DNA from: Fodinibius sediminis
GTDB taxonomy: Bacteria > Bacteroidota > Rhodothermia > Balneolales > Balneolaceae
Assembly (NCBI RefSeq): GCF_900182555.1
Contig: NZ_FXTH01000002.1
Span: 248,001-312,000 of the forward strand
Direction of reading: 5' to 3'
Length of the DNA: 64,000 nucleotides
Below are positions 9,347 to 17,596 of the stretch, piece by piece (positions within the stretch are counted from its first letter, which is position 1; every line of letters begins with the position of its first letter). Made by a program: the position numbers and the translations under genes. The notes beneath the pieces were generated by a model that was not told where the DNA came from, ran no database searches, and was given only the letters and a program-made list of their open reading frames with translations.

Positions 9347-10226
9347 CCGAATAATATTCGATCCGTATTTCGCCACCATTCTTCTTGGATTTAATTTTCA
9401 CTTTGGTGCTCAGCTTGCTGCGTAGCCGGTTGGATATCTCTTTCAGAAATGTACTCTGTCTATCCTTCTGGCGATCATTGACCGTTTTATTCTTCTGTTC
9501 CGATAACGATTTAACCGCCTTTTCCGTTTGACGTACCGAGTACCCTTTGTCAATAATATCATTAAATATGGTTTCCTGGTCGTCCGGGTCGTCAACAGAG
9601 ATAAGCGCACGGGCATGGCCCATCGATATCTTTTCATCCCGCAGCGCCACCTGGATAAAGGGTGGAAGATTGAGGAGTCGCAGCATGTTGGCCACCGTAG
9701 AACGGTTTTTTCCTACGCGACGGGCCACTTCCGCCTGCGTGTACCCCGCCTCGTCAATCAATCGCTGATAACCCAGGGCCACTTCAACCGGGTTCAGATC
9801 TTCCCGCTGAATGTTTTCGATCAGGGCATAAGAAATAATATCATCATCATCCACTTCCCGGATATAGGCGGGAATTTTCTCAATGCCGGCCAGCTTGGAA
9901 GCCCGCAATCTTCGTTCCCCGCTGATCAGCTCAAACCTTTTCTCCCCGATATAGCGCACGGTAATAGGCTGAATAAGGCCATGCCGTTCTATGGAGTCGG
10001 CAAGTTCCTCCAGCCGCTCCTCGTTGAACTCTTTGCGGGGCTGATGGGGATTGGGCCGAATACTGTCAAGCGGCACTTGCAATACGATATTTACACGTTG
10101 CTCCGGCTCAACATAGGTGCCGGAAGGCTCTTGGCTCTCCTCCTTATTTTTGTCCTGATCTGCTTCTTCACCGTGTTCAGGAAAAAAAGCACTGAGACCA
10201 CGACCTAAAACCTTTTTTGATGCCAT
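9300..10226 (-). CDS. parB: Chromosome-partitioning protein ParB
   Basis: 308 residues. ParB is a CTP-dependent clamp that loads at parS sites and works with ParA in chromosome segregation. The N-terminal leader has LGRGLSAFF, the ParA-contacting type. The ParB/Srx CTPase domain contains NPHQPRKEF, LIQPITVR and the CTP-binding box GERRLRAS (residues 93-100), then YALIENIQREDLNPVE. A helix-turn-helix for parS follows (YTQAEVARRVGKNRSTVANM), and the C-terminal part (about 260-308) is basic and dimerising. The gene follows parA by 13 nt and overlaps the DUF5683 start. No classical TTTCACGTGAAA parS site was seen in the window. Confidence 0.96.
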   Translation of the reverse strand: MASKKVLGRGLSAFFPEHGEEADQDKNKEESQEPSGTYVEPEQRVNIVLQVPLDSIRPNPHQPRKEFNEERLEELADSIERHGLIQPITVRYIGEKRFELISGERRLRASKLAGIEKIPAYIREVDDDDIISYALIENIQREDLNPVEVALGYQRLIDEAGYTQAEVARRVGKNRSTVANMLRLLNLPPFIQVALRDEKISMGHARALISVDDPDDQETIFNDIIDKGYSVRQTEKAVKSLSEQKNKTVNDRQKDRQSTFLKEISNRLRSKLSTKVKIKSKKNGGEIRIEYYSDEELDRLLELFETLS

Positions 10227-10239
10227 AATATACTACTCC

Positions 10240-11040
10240 TTAACTGCTTGCAAAAACGGGACTGTCTTTAAAAAGTTCCTTGTTTCGATGGATGATTTCA
10301 CGGGCCAGGCTCAGATAATTCTTGGCCCCTCGGCTTGTTGAATCATAGAGCAGGGCCGGCTTGCCAAAACTCGGCGCTTCCGCCAGCCTGATATTACGGG
10401 CAATGACCGAATCGAAGACGCGATCTTCAAAGTATTTGCGTACCTCCTCTGCCACCTGGTCTGACAGGCGGGTACGGGTATCGAACATGGTGAGTAAAAC
10501 GCCCTCAATTTCCAGGTCCGTATTCAAGTGCTGGCGGACTATTTTTATGGTATTCAGCAACTGTCCCAGTCCTTCAAGGGCAAAATATTCGCACTGAACC
10601 GGGATAATGACAGAATCGGAGGCCGTCAGCGCATTAATGGTAAGCAAACCCAGAGATGGCGGACAGTCGATGATGACAAAATCATAATTATCTTTGATTC
10701 CCCTGATGGCTTTCTCCAGGATTCGTTCTCGCTCCTCGCGATCAATCATCTCAATTTCAGCTCCCACCAGGTTGATATGGGATGGGACAATCTCCAGAAA
10801 GGGCAACTCCGTTTCCCGAACCGCATCGGCTGCATCAACGCCCCCCACCAGCACTTCATAAATGGAGTTGGTGACCGTCTTAGCCTCAATTCCCACTCCA
10901 CTGGTGGTATTGCTCTGAGGATCAATATCAATAACAAGGGTGGAGTGCTCAATGGCTGCAAGACTCGCGGCAAGGTTGATGGCTGTTGTAGTCTTGCCAA
11001 CCCCCCCTTTTTGATTTGCGATGGAAATTACTTTACCCAT
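10240..11040 (-). CDS. parA: Chromosome-partitioning ATPase ParA
   Basis: 266 residues, the short chromosomal ParA/Soj type that lacks an N-terminal DNA-binding domain. The deviant Walker A KGGVGKTT is at residues 11-18, with the signature lysine. The switch I region is [11 protein letters not shown], and Walker B is [18 protein letters not shown]. The tail has [11 protein letters not shown] and [10 protein letters not shown], typical of the family. It binds the nucleoid as an ATP dimer and is displaced by ParB to move origins apart. It is first in the operon parA-parB-DUF5683-LOG. Two perfect 10-bp palindromes sit immediately upstream of its ATG. Confidence 0.96.
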   Translation of the reverse strand: MGKVISIANQKGGVGKTTTAINLAASLAAIEHSTLVIDIDPQSNTTSGVGIEAKTVTNSIYEVLVGGVDAADAVRETELPFLEIVPSHINLVGAEIEMIDREERERILEKAIRGIKDNYDFVIIDCPPSLGLLTINALTASDSVIIPVQCEYFALEGLGQLLNTIKIVRQHLNTDLEIEGVLLTMFDTRTRLSDQVAEEVRKYFEDRVFDSVIARNIRLAEAPSFGKPALLYDSTSRGAKNYLSLAREIIHRNKELFKDSPVFASS

Positions 11041-11066
11041 GTTATATAACTAATGCTGTTGCAACA
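11041..11066. promoter_or_regulatory. Two palindromes abutting the parA start codon
   Basis: GTTATATAAC (11041-11050) directly touches the parA start codon, and TGTTGCAACA lies at 11057-11066. Each is a perfect 10-bp palindrome, and they are 6 nt apart. Their position in the parA leader suggests an operator or a structured 5' leader, perhaps for autoregulation of the par operon. They do not match the parS consensus. The remaining bases to 11324 are AT-rich and hold no gene I can support. Confidence 0.35.
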
Positions 11067-11324
11067 ATTATCTATCTAATGTTTCAAAAATATAATGGGA
11101 TGTCTCATGGTAAACAAAAATACTTATTAACAAGTCAGTAATCAGGGTCAAAATATCCCTATCATCATGTACCACAACAGCTTATAACCCATGAGCTAAG
11201 AATTTATTTCATTTCATCCACAATTTATTATTTCAGAATCAAACCACTGGTGCTCTGTTGCCTTCATCAGGGCCGCTAAACGTCTTCCAGGCCGCCTTCC
11301 CGGCCTCTTCAGGCTGTGTCTTGC

Positions 11325-12437
11325 CTACAGTACCTCTTCACTGGGAGTATAAGCCAGCTCAAATGCTTCTGCTACCGGTTTGTATACAATCTTCCCGCCT
11401 GTAATGTTAAGTCCTTGTTTAAGTTCAGGATCATCCTGCAGGGCCTTTCTCCAGCCTTTGTTGGCAATATCCACCGCATAGGGCAGTGTCACGTTGGTCA
11501 GTCCCAGCGTAGAGGTATAGGGAACGGCCCCCGGCATGTTGGCCACACAGTAGTGAACGATGCCATCCACTTCATAGACTGGGTCATTGTGGGTGGTTGC
11601 TGTTGAAGTCTCAAAACAGCCCCCCTGGTCTATAGCCACATCTACCAGCACCGTCCCCTTCTGCATCGAAGCCAGCATGTCCCGGCTAATCAGATGGGGG
11701 GCCTTGGCACCGGGCTTCAGAACGGCCCCTACAATCATATCCACGTGGGGCAGCATCTGCTCAATATTAACCCTGGAGGAAAACATTGTATCTACATTGT
11801 GGGCCATCAGGTCATCGAGCTGGCGCAGACGGGCAATATTGATATCCATGATGGTGACATTTGCCCCCATCCCGGCAGCAATTTTAGCGGCATTCACGCC
11901 TACGATACCGCCACCCAGTACCATCACATTGGCAGGCTTGACCCCGGGAATGCCGCCCAGGAGGATGCCGCGGCCTCCCTGTGGTTTTTCCAGATACTTA
12001 GCACCCTCTTGCGTAGCCATGCGCCCGGCCACCTCGCTCATGGGTATCAACAGCGGAAGCGAACCATCGGACTGCTCAACAGTTTCATAAGCAATCGCTG
12101 TACAGTTTGACTCAATCACCGCTTTAGTCAGCGACTCGCTCGCCGCAAAATGAAAATAGGTGAAAATAATCTGCCCGTCCCTCATCCGCGGATATTCCAC
12201 CTCCAGCGGCTCCTTAACCTTCATGATCATATCGGACCGGCCCCAGAGTTGCTCCACATCATCGACAACCGTTGCCCCGGCTTTTTCATACTGTGCATCC
12301 GGAAAACCACTCCCTACACCCGCCCCCTGCTCAATAATGATTTCATGTCCGTTTTCCTTCAGCTTTGCAACTCCACCGGGCAGCAGGGCTACACGGTTTT
12401 CATGCGTCTTAATCTCCTTTGGTACTCCTATGATCAT
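11325..12437 (-). CDS. ald: Alanine dehydrogenase
   Basis: NAD-dependent interconversion of L-alanine with pyruvate and ammonia; cytosolic, usually hexameric. I chose the ATG at 12435-12437 because it gives the family N-terminus MIIGVPKEIK and 370 residues, the standard length. An upstream in-frame ATG would add 21 unrelated residues. Motifs include the substrate-binding NRVALLP, KVKEP, YFHFAASESL, the Rossmann nucleotide loop VLGGGIVGVNAA, the acidic DINIARLRQLDD after the second strand, and catalytic-region VLVDVAIDQGGCFETS and HYCVANMPGAVPYTST. It stands alone on the minus strand, downstream of a small winged-helix-like gene. Confidence 0.95.
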   Translation of the reverse strand: MIIGVPKEIKTHENRVALLPGGVAKLKENGHEIIIEQGAGVGSGFPDAQYEKAGATVVDDVEQLWGRSDMIMKVKEPLEVEYPRMRDGQIIFTYFHFAASESLTKAVIESNCTAIAYETVEQSDGSLPLLIPMSEVAGRMATQEGAKYLEKPQGGRGILLGGIPGVKPANVMVLGGGIVGVNAAKIAAGMGANVTIMDINIARLRQLDDLMAHNVDTMFSSRVNIEQMLPHVDMIVGAVLKPGAKAPHLISRDMLASMQKGTVLVDVAIDQGGCFETSTATTHNDPVYEVDGIVHYCVANMPGAVPYTSTLGLTNVTLPYAVDIANKGWRKALQDDPELKQGLNITGGKIVYKPVAEAFELAYTPSEEVL

Positions 12438-12539
12438 GGATCCAGTTTTAAAGTTAGTAAAAAGGTGCTCGAAAGTTTCTGTAACCTGATGCCCGGCCAT
12501 ACCACCTGAATGTCAGAACCTAACTGTCGGTTGTATGTC

Positions 12540-12555
12540 GAAGGTTAAAACCTTC
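12540..12555. repeat. Inverted repeat upstream of ald
   Basis: GAAGGTT-AA-AACCTTC is a perfect 7-bp inverted repeat about 100 nt upstream of the ald start codon and about 90 nt downstream of the small winged-helix-like gene. No T-run follows on either strand, so a terminator is unlikely. It could be a binding site for a regulator of ald, but there is no direct evidence. The rest of the 12438-12647 gap has no coding signal I can defend. Confidence 0.35.
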
Positions 12556-12647
12556 AGGCCAAATCCGTGCCAAAGGTAGGCAATTTTCGGGAAAGTTTTA
12601 ATGCCCTGAATGATAAAAAACATAAAAAAGGGAATACGACAGAATGG

Positions 12648-12908
12648 CTATATGTCGTTATATTTTCTTAATCCGGCCGCAGTAATGCTGATATGACCAT
12701 ACAGCAGCGGACCGCCAATAGTTTCAATATTGATAAAGCCGAGCTCTCGCAGGTGTTCAAGTACGTTCTTCATTTCGGTCCGATCGGTATCGAGGCTGTC
12801 GTTAAGCTCCTGAACCGAAATTTTACGGGAGCTGTCGTCTTCAGACATTGCCCCGATTTTGCGTAAAAACCGGTGATGCTTCCTGCTGAATCTGCTCCCT
12901 ATGATCAT
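12648..12908 (-). CDS. Small winged-helix-like protein of unknown function
   Basis: 86 residues. The N-terminal third is basic and Ser/Arg rich (SRFSRKHHRFLRKIG). The rest has the pattern of a winged helix: a helix (ISVQELNDSL), a turn, a recognition-like helix (RTEMKNVLEHLRELGFI), and a two-strand wing (INIETI, LLYGHISITAAGL). This suggests DNA binding, but I recognise no named family. Palindrome ATGATCAT covers the start codon, and ATCGT-T-ACGAT lies at 12920-12930, about 12 nt upstream, which would suit autoregulation. It points toward ald on the same strand and is divergent from the DUF58 gene. The ATG at 12906-12908 is the first in frame; a second at residue 21 is possible. Confidence 0.6.
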   Translation of the reverse strand: MIIGSRFSRKHHRFLRKIGAMSEDDSSRKISVQELNDSLDTDRTEMKNVLEHLRELGFINIETIGGPLLYGHISITAAGLRKYNDI

Positions 12909-12919
12909 GACATGAATCT

Positions 12920-12930
12920 ATCGTTACGAT
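12920..12930. repeat. Short inverted repeat in the divergent promoter region
   Basis: ATCGT-T-ACGAT is a perfect 5-bp inverted repeat with a 1-nt centre, lying 12-22 nt upstream of the small winged-helix-like gene and about 180 nt upstream of the DUF58 gene. Position, not strength, makes it a candidate operator. An 11-bp repeat can occur by chance. Confidence 0.25.
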
Positions 12931-13106
12931 GGTAGTTCACAAGCCTTTTTAAAAGAAGCATCTAGCATTAACACATCGTTATCTGAATATTATCAAATCA
13001 TTACCATGAAGGCCCTGATCAGTGAACCCATAATTTTACGCCGCCCCTTTCAACTGCCTCTGAATTCTTGTATTCTTCCAGCAGACCTTTAACCAACGAG
13101 CTACCT

Positions 13107-13982
13107 ATGATTTCAAAAGAGATCCTCAAGAAAGTTCGAAAAATTGAAATCCGGACCAAGGGCATGGTCAACAGTATCTTTGGAGGGGAATATCAATCCA
13201 CCTTTAAAGGCCGGGGCATGGAATTTTCTGAAGTTCGCCAATATAACTACGGGGATGACATCCGCCAGATCGACTGGAATGTTACTGCTCGTTCCGGCGA
13301 TCCTTTTATTAAGCAATTTGAAGAGGAGCGCGAACAGACGCTTATGCTGTGTGTGGACATTTCGCCCAGTGGCTTGTTTGGCAGCAGAAACCAGAGCAAG
13401 ATGGACCTCTCTATCGAAATATGTGCCGTACTGGCATTCAGCGCCATAAAAAACGGGGACAAAGTGGGACTCGTCTTGTTCACCGATGAGATCGAAAAAG
13501 TCATCCCTCCCAAAAAGGGACGCCTGCATGTCCTGCGGCTTATCCGTGAACTTCTTACCACGGAACCCCGGGGCAAGGGAACAGATATCAGCGAAGCCCT
13601 CTCCTATGTCAACCGTCTTCTAAACCGTCGGGCCATCATCATCCTCGCCAGTGACTTCCAGGACTCAGAGTTTCAGCGACAGTTGAAAATCACCAACCGC
13701 AAGCATGACCTGGTCAACATATTCATCAATGACAAGCTTGAGGATGAACTTCCTGATCTGGGACTGATTCCCCTTACCGACGCGGAAACAGGCCGGGAAG
13801 TACTCGTAGATACCTCAAGCAAGAGTGTTCGAAAGGAATATCGGAAAAAGCGCCTGCAGCATAAAAAGAAGCTGCATGATCAGCTCTTACGGCTTAAAAT
13901 TGATATGATTGAAGTAGAAACCAATGCCTCTTACGTTCGTCCCCTTATCTCGTTTTTTCACCGGCGGATGCATCGCTATTGA
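13107..13982 (+). CDS. DUF58 domain protein (aerotolerance-type operon)
   Basis: 291 residues from the ATG at 13107, chosen because DUF58 proteins of this type begin near ISKEILKKVRKIEIRTK; an ATG 39 nt upstream adds unrelated residues. The conserved DUF58 block is present: KGRGMEFSEVRQY, GDDIRQIDWNVTAR. It runs into a von Willebrand A-like fold with DISPSGLFG and ILASDFQDSEF. In relatives the gene sits between a MoxR AAA ATPase and BatA/BatB, and the complex is thought to act as a chaperone in envelope maturation. MoxR is not in this window. The gene ends exactly where the M23 gene ends on the other strand: the two stop codons abut as TGATCA. Confidence 0.9.
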   Translation: MISKEILKKVRKIEIRTKGMVNSIFGGEYQSTFKGRGMEFSEVRQYNYGDDIRQIDWNVTARSGDPFIKQFEEEREQTLMLCVDISPSGLFGSRNQSKMDLSIEICAVLAFSAIKNGDKVGLVLFTDEIEKVIPPKKGRLHVLRLIRELLTTEPRGKGTDISEALSYVNRLLNRRAIIILASDFQDSEFQRQLKITNRKHDLVNIFINDKLEDELPDLGLIPLTDAETGREVLVDTSSKSVRKEYRKKRLQHKKKLHDQLLRLKIDMIEVETNASYVRPLISFFHRRMHRY

Positions 13983-15269
13983 TCAACGCCCGGACATGTT
14001 GTATGTGATAACTCCCTCCTCCCCGGCCTCTCCGCCCTGGCTGTCCAACTGCTGTTCGTAGGCTTTTTTAACTTCCTTGAATTCTGCCATCATGCTGTCG
14101 GGAATGGAGGTTGAAGATGGCAAGTCCATTGTCAATGGGTTGATAGCCCTATTATTCCGCTTAACCTCATAATGCAGGTGCGGGCCGGTCGAACGTCCGG
14201 TACTTCCCACATAACCAATAACCTGTCCCTGGTCCACATGCACGCCCGGGCGGATGCCCTTCGCAAACTTGCTGAGATGCAGGTAGGCCGTTTGATAGGT
14301 TCTGTTGTGTTTGACCTGCACCATATTACCACTGGCCCCTCGATAGCCCGCCCTGGTTATCACGCCGGAGCCGGTGGAAAGAATGGGGGTTCCGTAGGGT
14401 GCGGCATAGTCAACGCCATTGTGGGGCCGGCGCCTGTTCAGGGTCGGATGCATCCGGTTCTTGGAAAAGGGTGAGCTGATCCTATGATCATACTCAAAGG
14501 GGGCCTTGAGCAGCGCACGCTGCACGCTTTCGCCCTCCTCATTGAAAAAGCCTTCTATCTCGCCACTGGAAAAGTAATAGGCGCGGAACAGCTTGTCTCG
14601 ATGCCTAAGCTCAGCCGCCAGTACATCACCCACCCCGTAGAATTCATCGTCGACATAACGATTCTCATACAAAGTTTTAAAACTGTCTCCGCTCCGAATA
14701 CTGAAAAAATCAACCTGCCAGCCGAAAATCTTGGCCATCTTCTGGGCCAGCAGCGGGCTGCCGCCATTGTGACTGATGGTCTGGTAAAGCGAGTTGTTGA
14801 TGGTGCCGGAGGTGACAGAGGTTTCGGTATAGAGCGGACGAACGGCCTTGTACACCTCAAGAGAATCCTGCTGCCAGTCAAATACGACATACTCCATTTC
14901 GTTTTTCTGCCAGACAATGCGATCAGGTGAGGAGACAGTATCCGATTCGGTATAAATATGGTAGCGCTGGCCGGGCCGCATTGATTTCAGATCGACCAGT
15001 TTCTGCGCCTTGTTGCTGATGGAAAAGATCTCGCGCGGTGAGAAGTCAAGCTTATCCAATATAAGATATAAACTTTCATTTCGCTTTATGGTCCGCTCTT
15101 CCACTTCAACATCATTGCTGCTGAAACCAAAAGCATCAAGCTGCGAGGCATCAAGAACATCAACAGTATCCTGGGAGGTGGAACGGTCGGAAGGAGGGGG
15201 CGTTTTCGATTGACTGGTACAGGCCAAAAGGGAAAAACCGAGCAGCACCCCGGACAATAGGATTCGCAT
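13983..15269 (-). CDS. M23 (LytM) peptidase lipoprotein
   Basis: 428 residues. It begins with a lipoprotein signal peptide (MRILLSGVLLGFSLLAC, lipobox LLAC), so it should be lipid-anchored and face the periplasm. The middle is a LysM-like or spacer region (RNESLYLILDKLDFSPREIF; MRPGQRYHIY resembles the OapA/LysM family). The C-terminal LytM domain has the full zinc set: HNGVD near residue 281 and HLHYE near 363, plus GNMVQVKHN and YVGSTGRSTGPH. It is therefore a predicted active peptidoglycan endopeptidase, like MepM. It is convergent with DUF58 and divergent from the BatD-like gene, so it interrupts the aerotolerance-type locus. Confidence 0.93.
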   Translation of the reverse strand: MRILLSGVLLGFSLLACTSQSKTPPPSDRSTSQDTVDVLDASQLDAFGFSSNDVEVEERTIKRNESLYLILDKLDFSPREIFSISNKAQKLVDLKSMRPGQRYHIYTESDTVSSPDRIVWQKNEMEYVVFDWQQDSLEVYKAVRPLYTETSVTSGTINNSLYQTISHNGGSPLLAQKMAKIFGWQVDFFSIRSGDSFKTLYENRYVDDEFYGVGDVLAAELRHRDKLFRAYYFSSGEIEGFFNEEGESVQRALLKAPFEYDHRISSPFSKNRMHPTLNRRRPHNGVDYAAPYGTPILSTGSGVITRAGYRGASGNMVQVKHNRTYQTAYLHLSKFAKGIRPGVHVDQGQVIGYVGSTGRSTGPHLHYEVKRNNRAINPLTMDLPSSTSIPDSMMAEFKEVKKAYEQQLDSQGGEAGEEGVITYNMSGR

Positions 15270-15486
15270 TTATTTTCGTGTTGTATATTGGAGATTATTT
15301 GACTGTAAACATACTATTTTATTGGTTTTTATGCACATTCATTTTTTGACTTTAAGTGTCTTTCTGGATATTAATTTTTTTCCCGGGGAGAGATTTTTTC
15401 TATTTTGAGCGCCGACGTTTTTAAATTGGCTGCAATAATTAATTTCCTGGTCTGTTTTAAGTATCAATCAACGACGAACGGTAACA

Positions 15487-16506
15487 GTGACCAATACAAA
15501 TATAACCAATTTTCTTTTCCTGCTGGTACTTTGGCTCAGCGTGGGATTGCTACAGGGCAGCCAAGCCCAGACGGTGGATGAATATGCCGCGGTCGATTCC
15601 CTTAAAGTAGGAGACACTTTTGATTTCTCGATCGTACTGAATCGGGAACGGGAATATGATCAGATCATTTTTCCGGATTCCAGCCAGCTGCCCGGCGATT
15701 ATGTCGAAATTCGATCACGGTCGCAGTACAAGGTGACCGCCTTCAAAGACAGCGTTTACTACCAGCTGCAGTTTTTTGCCACAGCAGACACCCTTCTTCC
15801 CGAACTGCCTGTTTTACTGGTACAGGGGCAAGACACCACGGTCCTCCATACTACGCCCGTCCCCCTCCCCTTTCACAGCGTACTGGCCCAGGGAGAAGAC
15901 GCCTTTCGTCCCCTGAAACCCATCTTTGAATTTGCCCTTGCCTGGTGGCCGTATATCCTGGCTATCATTCTTCTCTGCCTTGCCGCCTATCTGCTCTATT
16001 CCAACTGGACAAAGGAAGAGGATCAGCCTGCCGAAGCTCCCAGGGAGTTCTCCGCCACACCCTTCGAAAACCCGCTGAAGGTACTGCAGCAACAAATTGC
16101 CCGCCTGGAGAAAAGCCGGCCGGCAACACATGAAGAGTTTAAAATCTTCTATATCGATCTGGGCGATGCCATCCGCCGGTATTTTGAAGACCTGCACCAT
16201 ATCCCTGCACTGGAATCCACCAGCCGTGAAATTATCCAAAGCCTTCAGGCCCGCTCTATTGACCGCGACCTGATTGACAAAACACGATCCGTATTGCAGG
16301 AGGCCGATATGGTAAAGTTCGCCCACTTTACGCCTTCGCCCGACCAGGCTGAAGAGGCCCTTCGCAAGGCACAAATTTTTCTCAGACGAGCCAAAGAGAT
16401 AGACAGCCCCCGGGTAGAACATTTGCGTCGCCAGCATCAATCGAGGATGGAAGCACAGCGGGAACGTTTTGAAAAGGAGCAAAACACACAAAAGGTGGAT
16501 GTATGA
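15487..16506 (+). CDS. BatD/DUF4381-like membrane protein
   Basis: 339 residues from a GTG start, with a signal peptide (FLFLLVLWLSVGLLQGSQAQ). An N-terminal region of about 120 residues is beta-rich, like the BatD oxygen-tolerance fold (VGDTFDFSIVLNR, YYQLQFFATADT). One transmembrane helix follows (WWPYILAIILLCLAAYLLY), then a cytosolic helical tail (about 195-339) with EEFKIFYIDLGDAIRRYFE, which resembles the DUF4381/BatD C-terminal region. Its stop overlaps the BatA start by four bases (ATGA), so the two are translationally coupled. This fits a periplasm-sensing partner of the BatA complex. The family name is a best match, not certain. Confidence 0.78.
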   Translation: MTNTNITNFLFLLVLWLSVGLLQGSQAQTVDEYAAVDSLKVGDTFDFSIVLNREREYDQIIFPDSSQLPGDYVEIRSRSQYKVTAFKDSVYYQLQFFATADTLLPELPVLLVQGQDTTVLHTTPVPLPFHSVLAQGEDAFRPLKPIFEFALAWWPYILAIILLCLAAYLLYSNWTKEEDQPAEAPREFSATPFENPLKVLQQQIARLEKSRPATHEEFKIFYIDLGDAIRRYFEDLHHIPALESTSREIIQSLQARSIDRDLIDKTRSVLQEADMVKFAHFTPSPDQAEEALRKAQIFLRRAKEIDSPRVEHLRRQHQSRMEAQRERFEKEQNTQKVDV

Positions 16507-17495
16507 GTTGGGCAAACCCGCAATGGCTCTGGTTACTGCTGATTCTCATTCCCCTGATCGGCTACCAGGTGTGGAACCTGTGGAGTGCCCGTCTTCCAAG
16601 CCTCACTTTCTCCGATACCTCCCGGCTTGAACATATCCCGGGAAACTGGAAATCCTATGGCATCTACCTTGCGCCCCTGCTGCAGTGGCTTGCCTTCGCC
16701 CTTTTTGTTCTTGCAATGGCCCGTCCCCAGTATCAGAACACGACCGTTGAACGCAATGCCGAAGGAATCGATATTGTACTCACACTGGATATCTCCACAT
16801 CGATGAAGGCCGAAGACCTCAAGCCCAATCGGCTGGAAGCCGCCAAAAATGTAGCTGCCGACTTTATTGACGAACGCATTTCGGATCGCATCGGGCTTGT
16901 TCTGTTTGCCCGAAAAAGCTTCACTGCCGTTCCTCCCACTCTGGATTATGATCTTCTTAAGAGGCTGCTTGGCGAGGTCGAGATGGGGGTCGTGGAAGAT
17001 GGCACCGCGATTGGAATGGGGATCGCTACGGCCGTAAACCGGCTGAAGGAGAGCCCAGCCGAAAGCAAGGTTATTATACTGCTGACCGACGGACAAAACA
17101 ACTCGGGTGAGATTGACCCGGTGACTGCGGCAGATCTGGCCGTCTCCCAGGATATTAAAATCTATACGATCGGTGCCGGCACGCACGGCACGGCTCCTTA
17201 TCCCGTACAAGACCCCATTTTCGGCAATCGATATCAGAACATAGAAGTAAATATCGACGAGGACATGCTGACCGAAATCGCCAACATGACGGGCGGCAGC
17301 TATTTTCGGGCCACAGACACCGAAAATCTGCGTTCTATTTATGAACAGATCAATGAGCTGGAAAAAACAGAGATCGAAGAAGTCATTTATACTGACTACC
17401 GGGACCTTTATCCCCGGTTCCTGTTGCCCGGTATTCTGCTGCTGATACTGTCTGTTGTGTCCCAGCGTTTTGTCTTTCGCAACGCAATGGAATAA
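16503..17495 (+). CDS. BatA-like von Willebrand factor A protein
   Basis: 330 residues. Two N-terminal transmembrane helices (WLWLLLILIPLIGYQVW and LLQWLAFALFVLAMA) flank a short loop. The VWA domain has a complete MIDAS metal site: DISTSMK near residue 95, a Thr in DGTAIGMG, and LLTDGQNNSG near 193. A last helix (FLLPGILLLILSVVSQRF) anchors the C-terminus. This is the BatA architecture of the Bacteroides aerotolerance operon, where it works with BatB, DUF58 and MoxR. No batB or batC follows; mfd is next, about 100 nt away. Confidence 0.9.
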   Translation: MSWANPQWLWLLLILIPLIGYQVWNLWSARLPSLTFSDTSRLEHIPGNWKSYGIYLAPLLQWLAFALFVLAMARPQYQNTTVERNAEGIDIVLTLDISTSMKAEDLKPNRLEAAKNVAADFIDERISDRIGLVLFARKSFTAVPPTLDYDLLKRLLGEVEMGVVEDGTAIGMGIATAVNRLKESPAESKVIILLTDGQNNSGEIDPVTAADLAVSQDIKIYTIGAGTHGTAPYPVQDPIFGNRYQNIEVNIDEDMLTEIANMTGGSYFRATDTENLRSIYEQINELEKTEIEEVIYTDYRDLYPRFLLPGILLLILSVVSQRFVFRNAME

Positions 17496-17596
17496 ATTCA
17501 ACCCGGGCAGCAGATCCGTCATAATTTGAACGGACATAATCTGTACCTTTGTTACATAAACTCCTGCGCTAAAATTCCTAATCTGTTTTCCCTTTC

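Noticed and set aside
11730-11760. CACGTG cores as possible parS sites (also near 21092 and 22728)
   Set aside because: The flanks do not match TTTCACGTGAAA, the cores lie inside genes, and none is near the par operon in the expected palindromic form.
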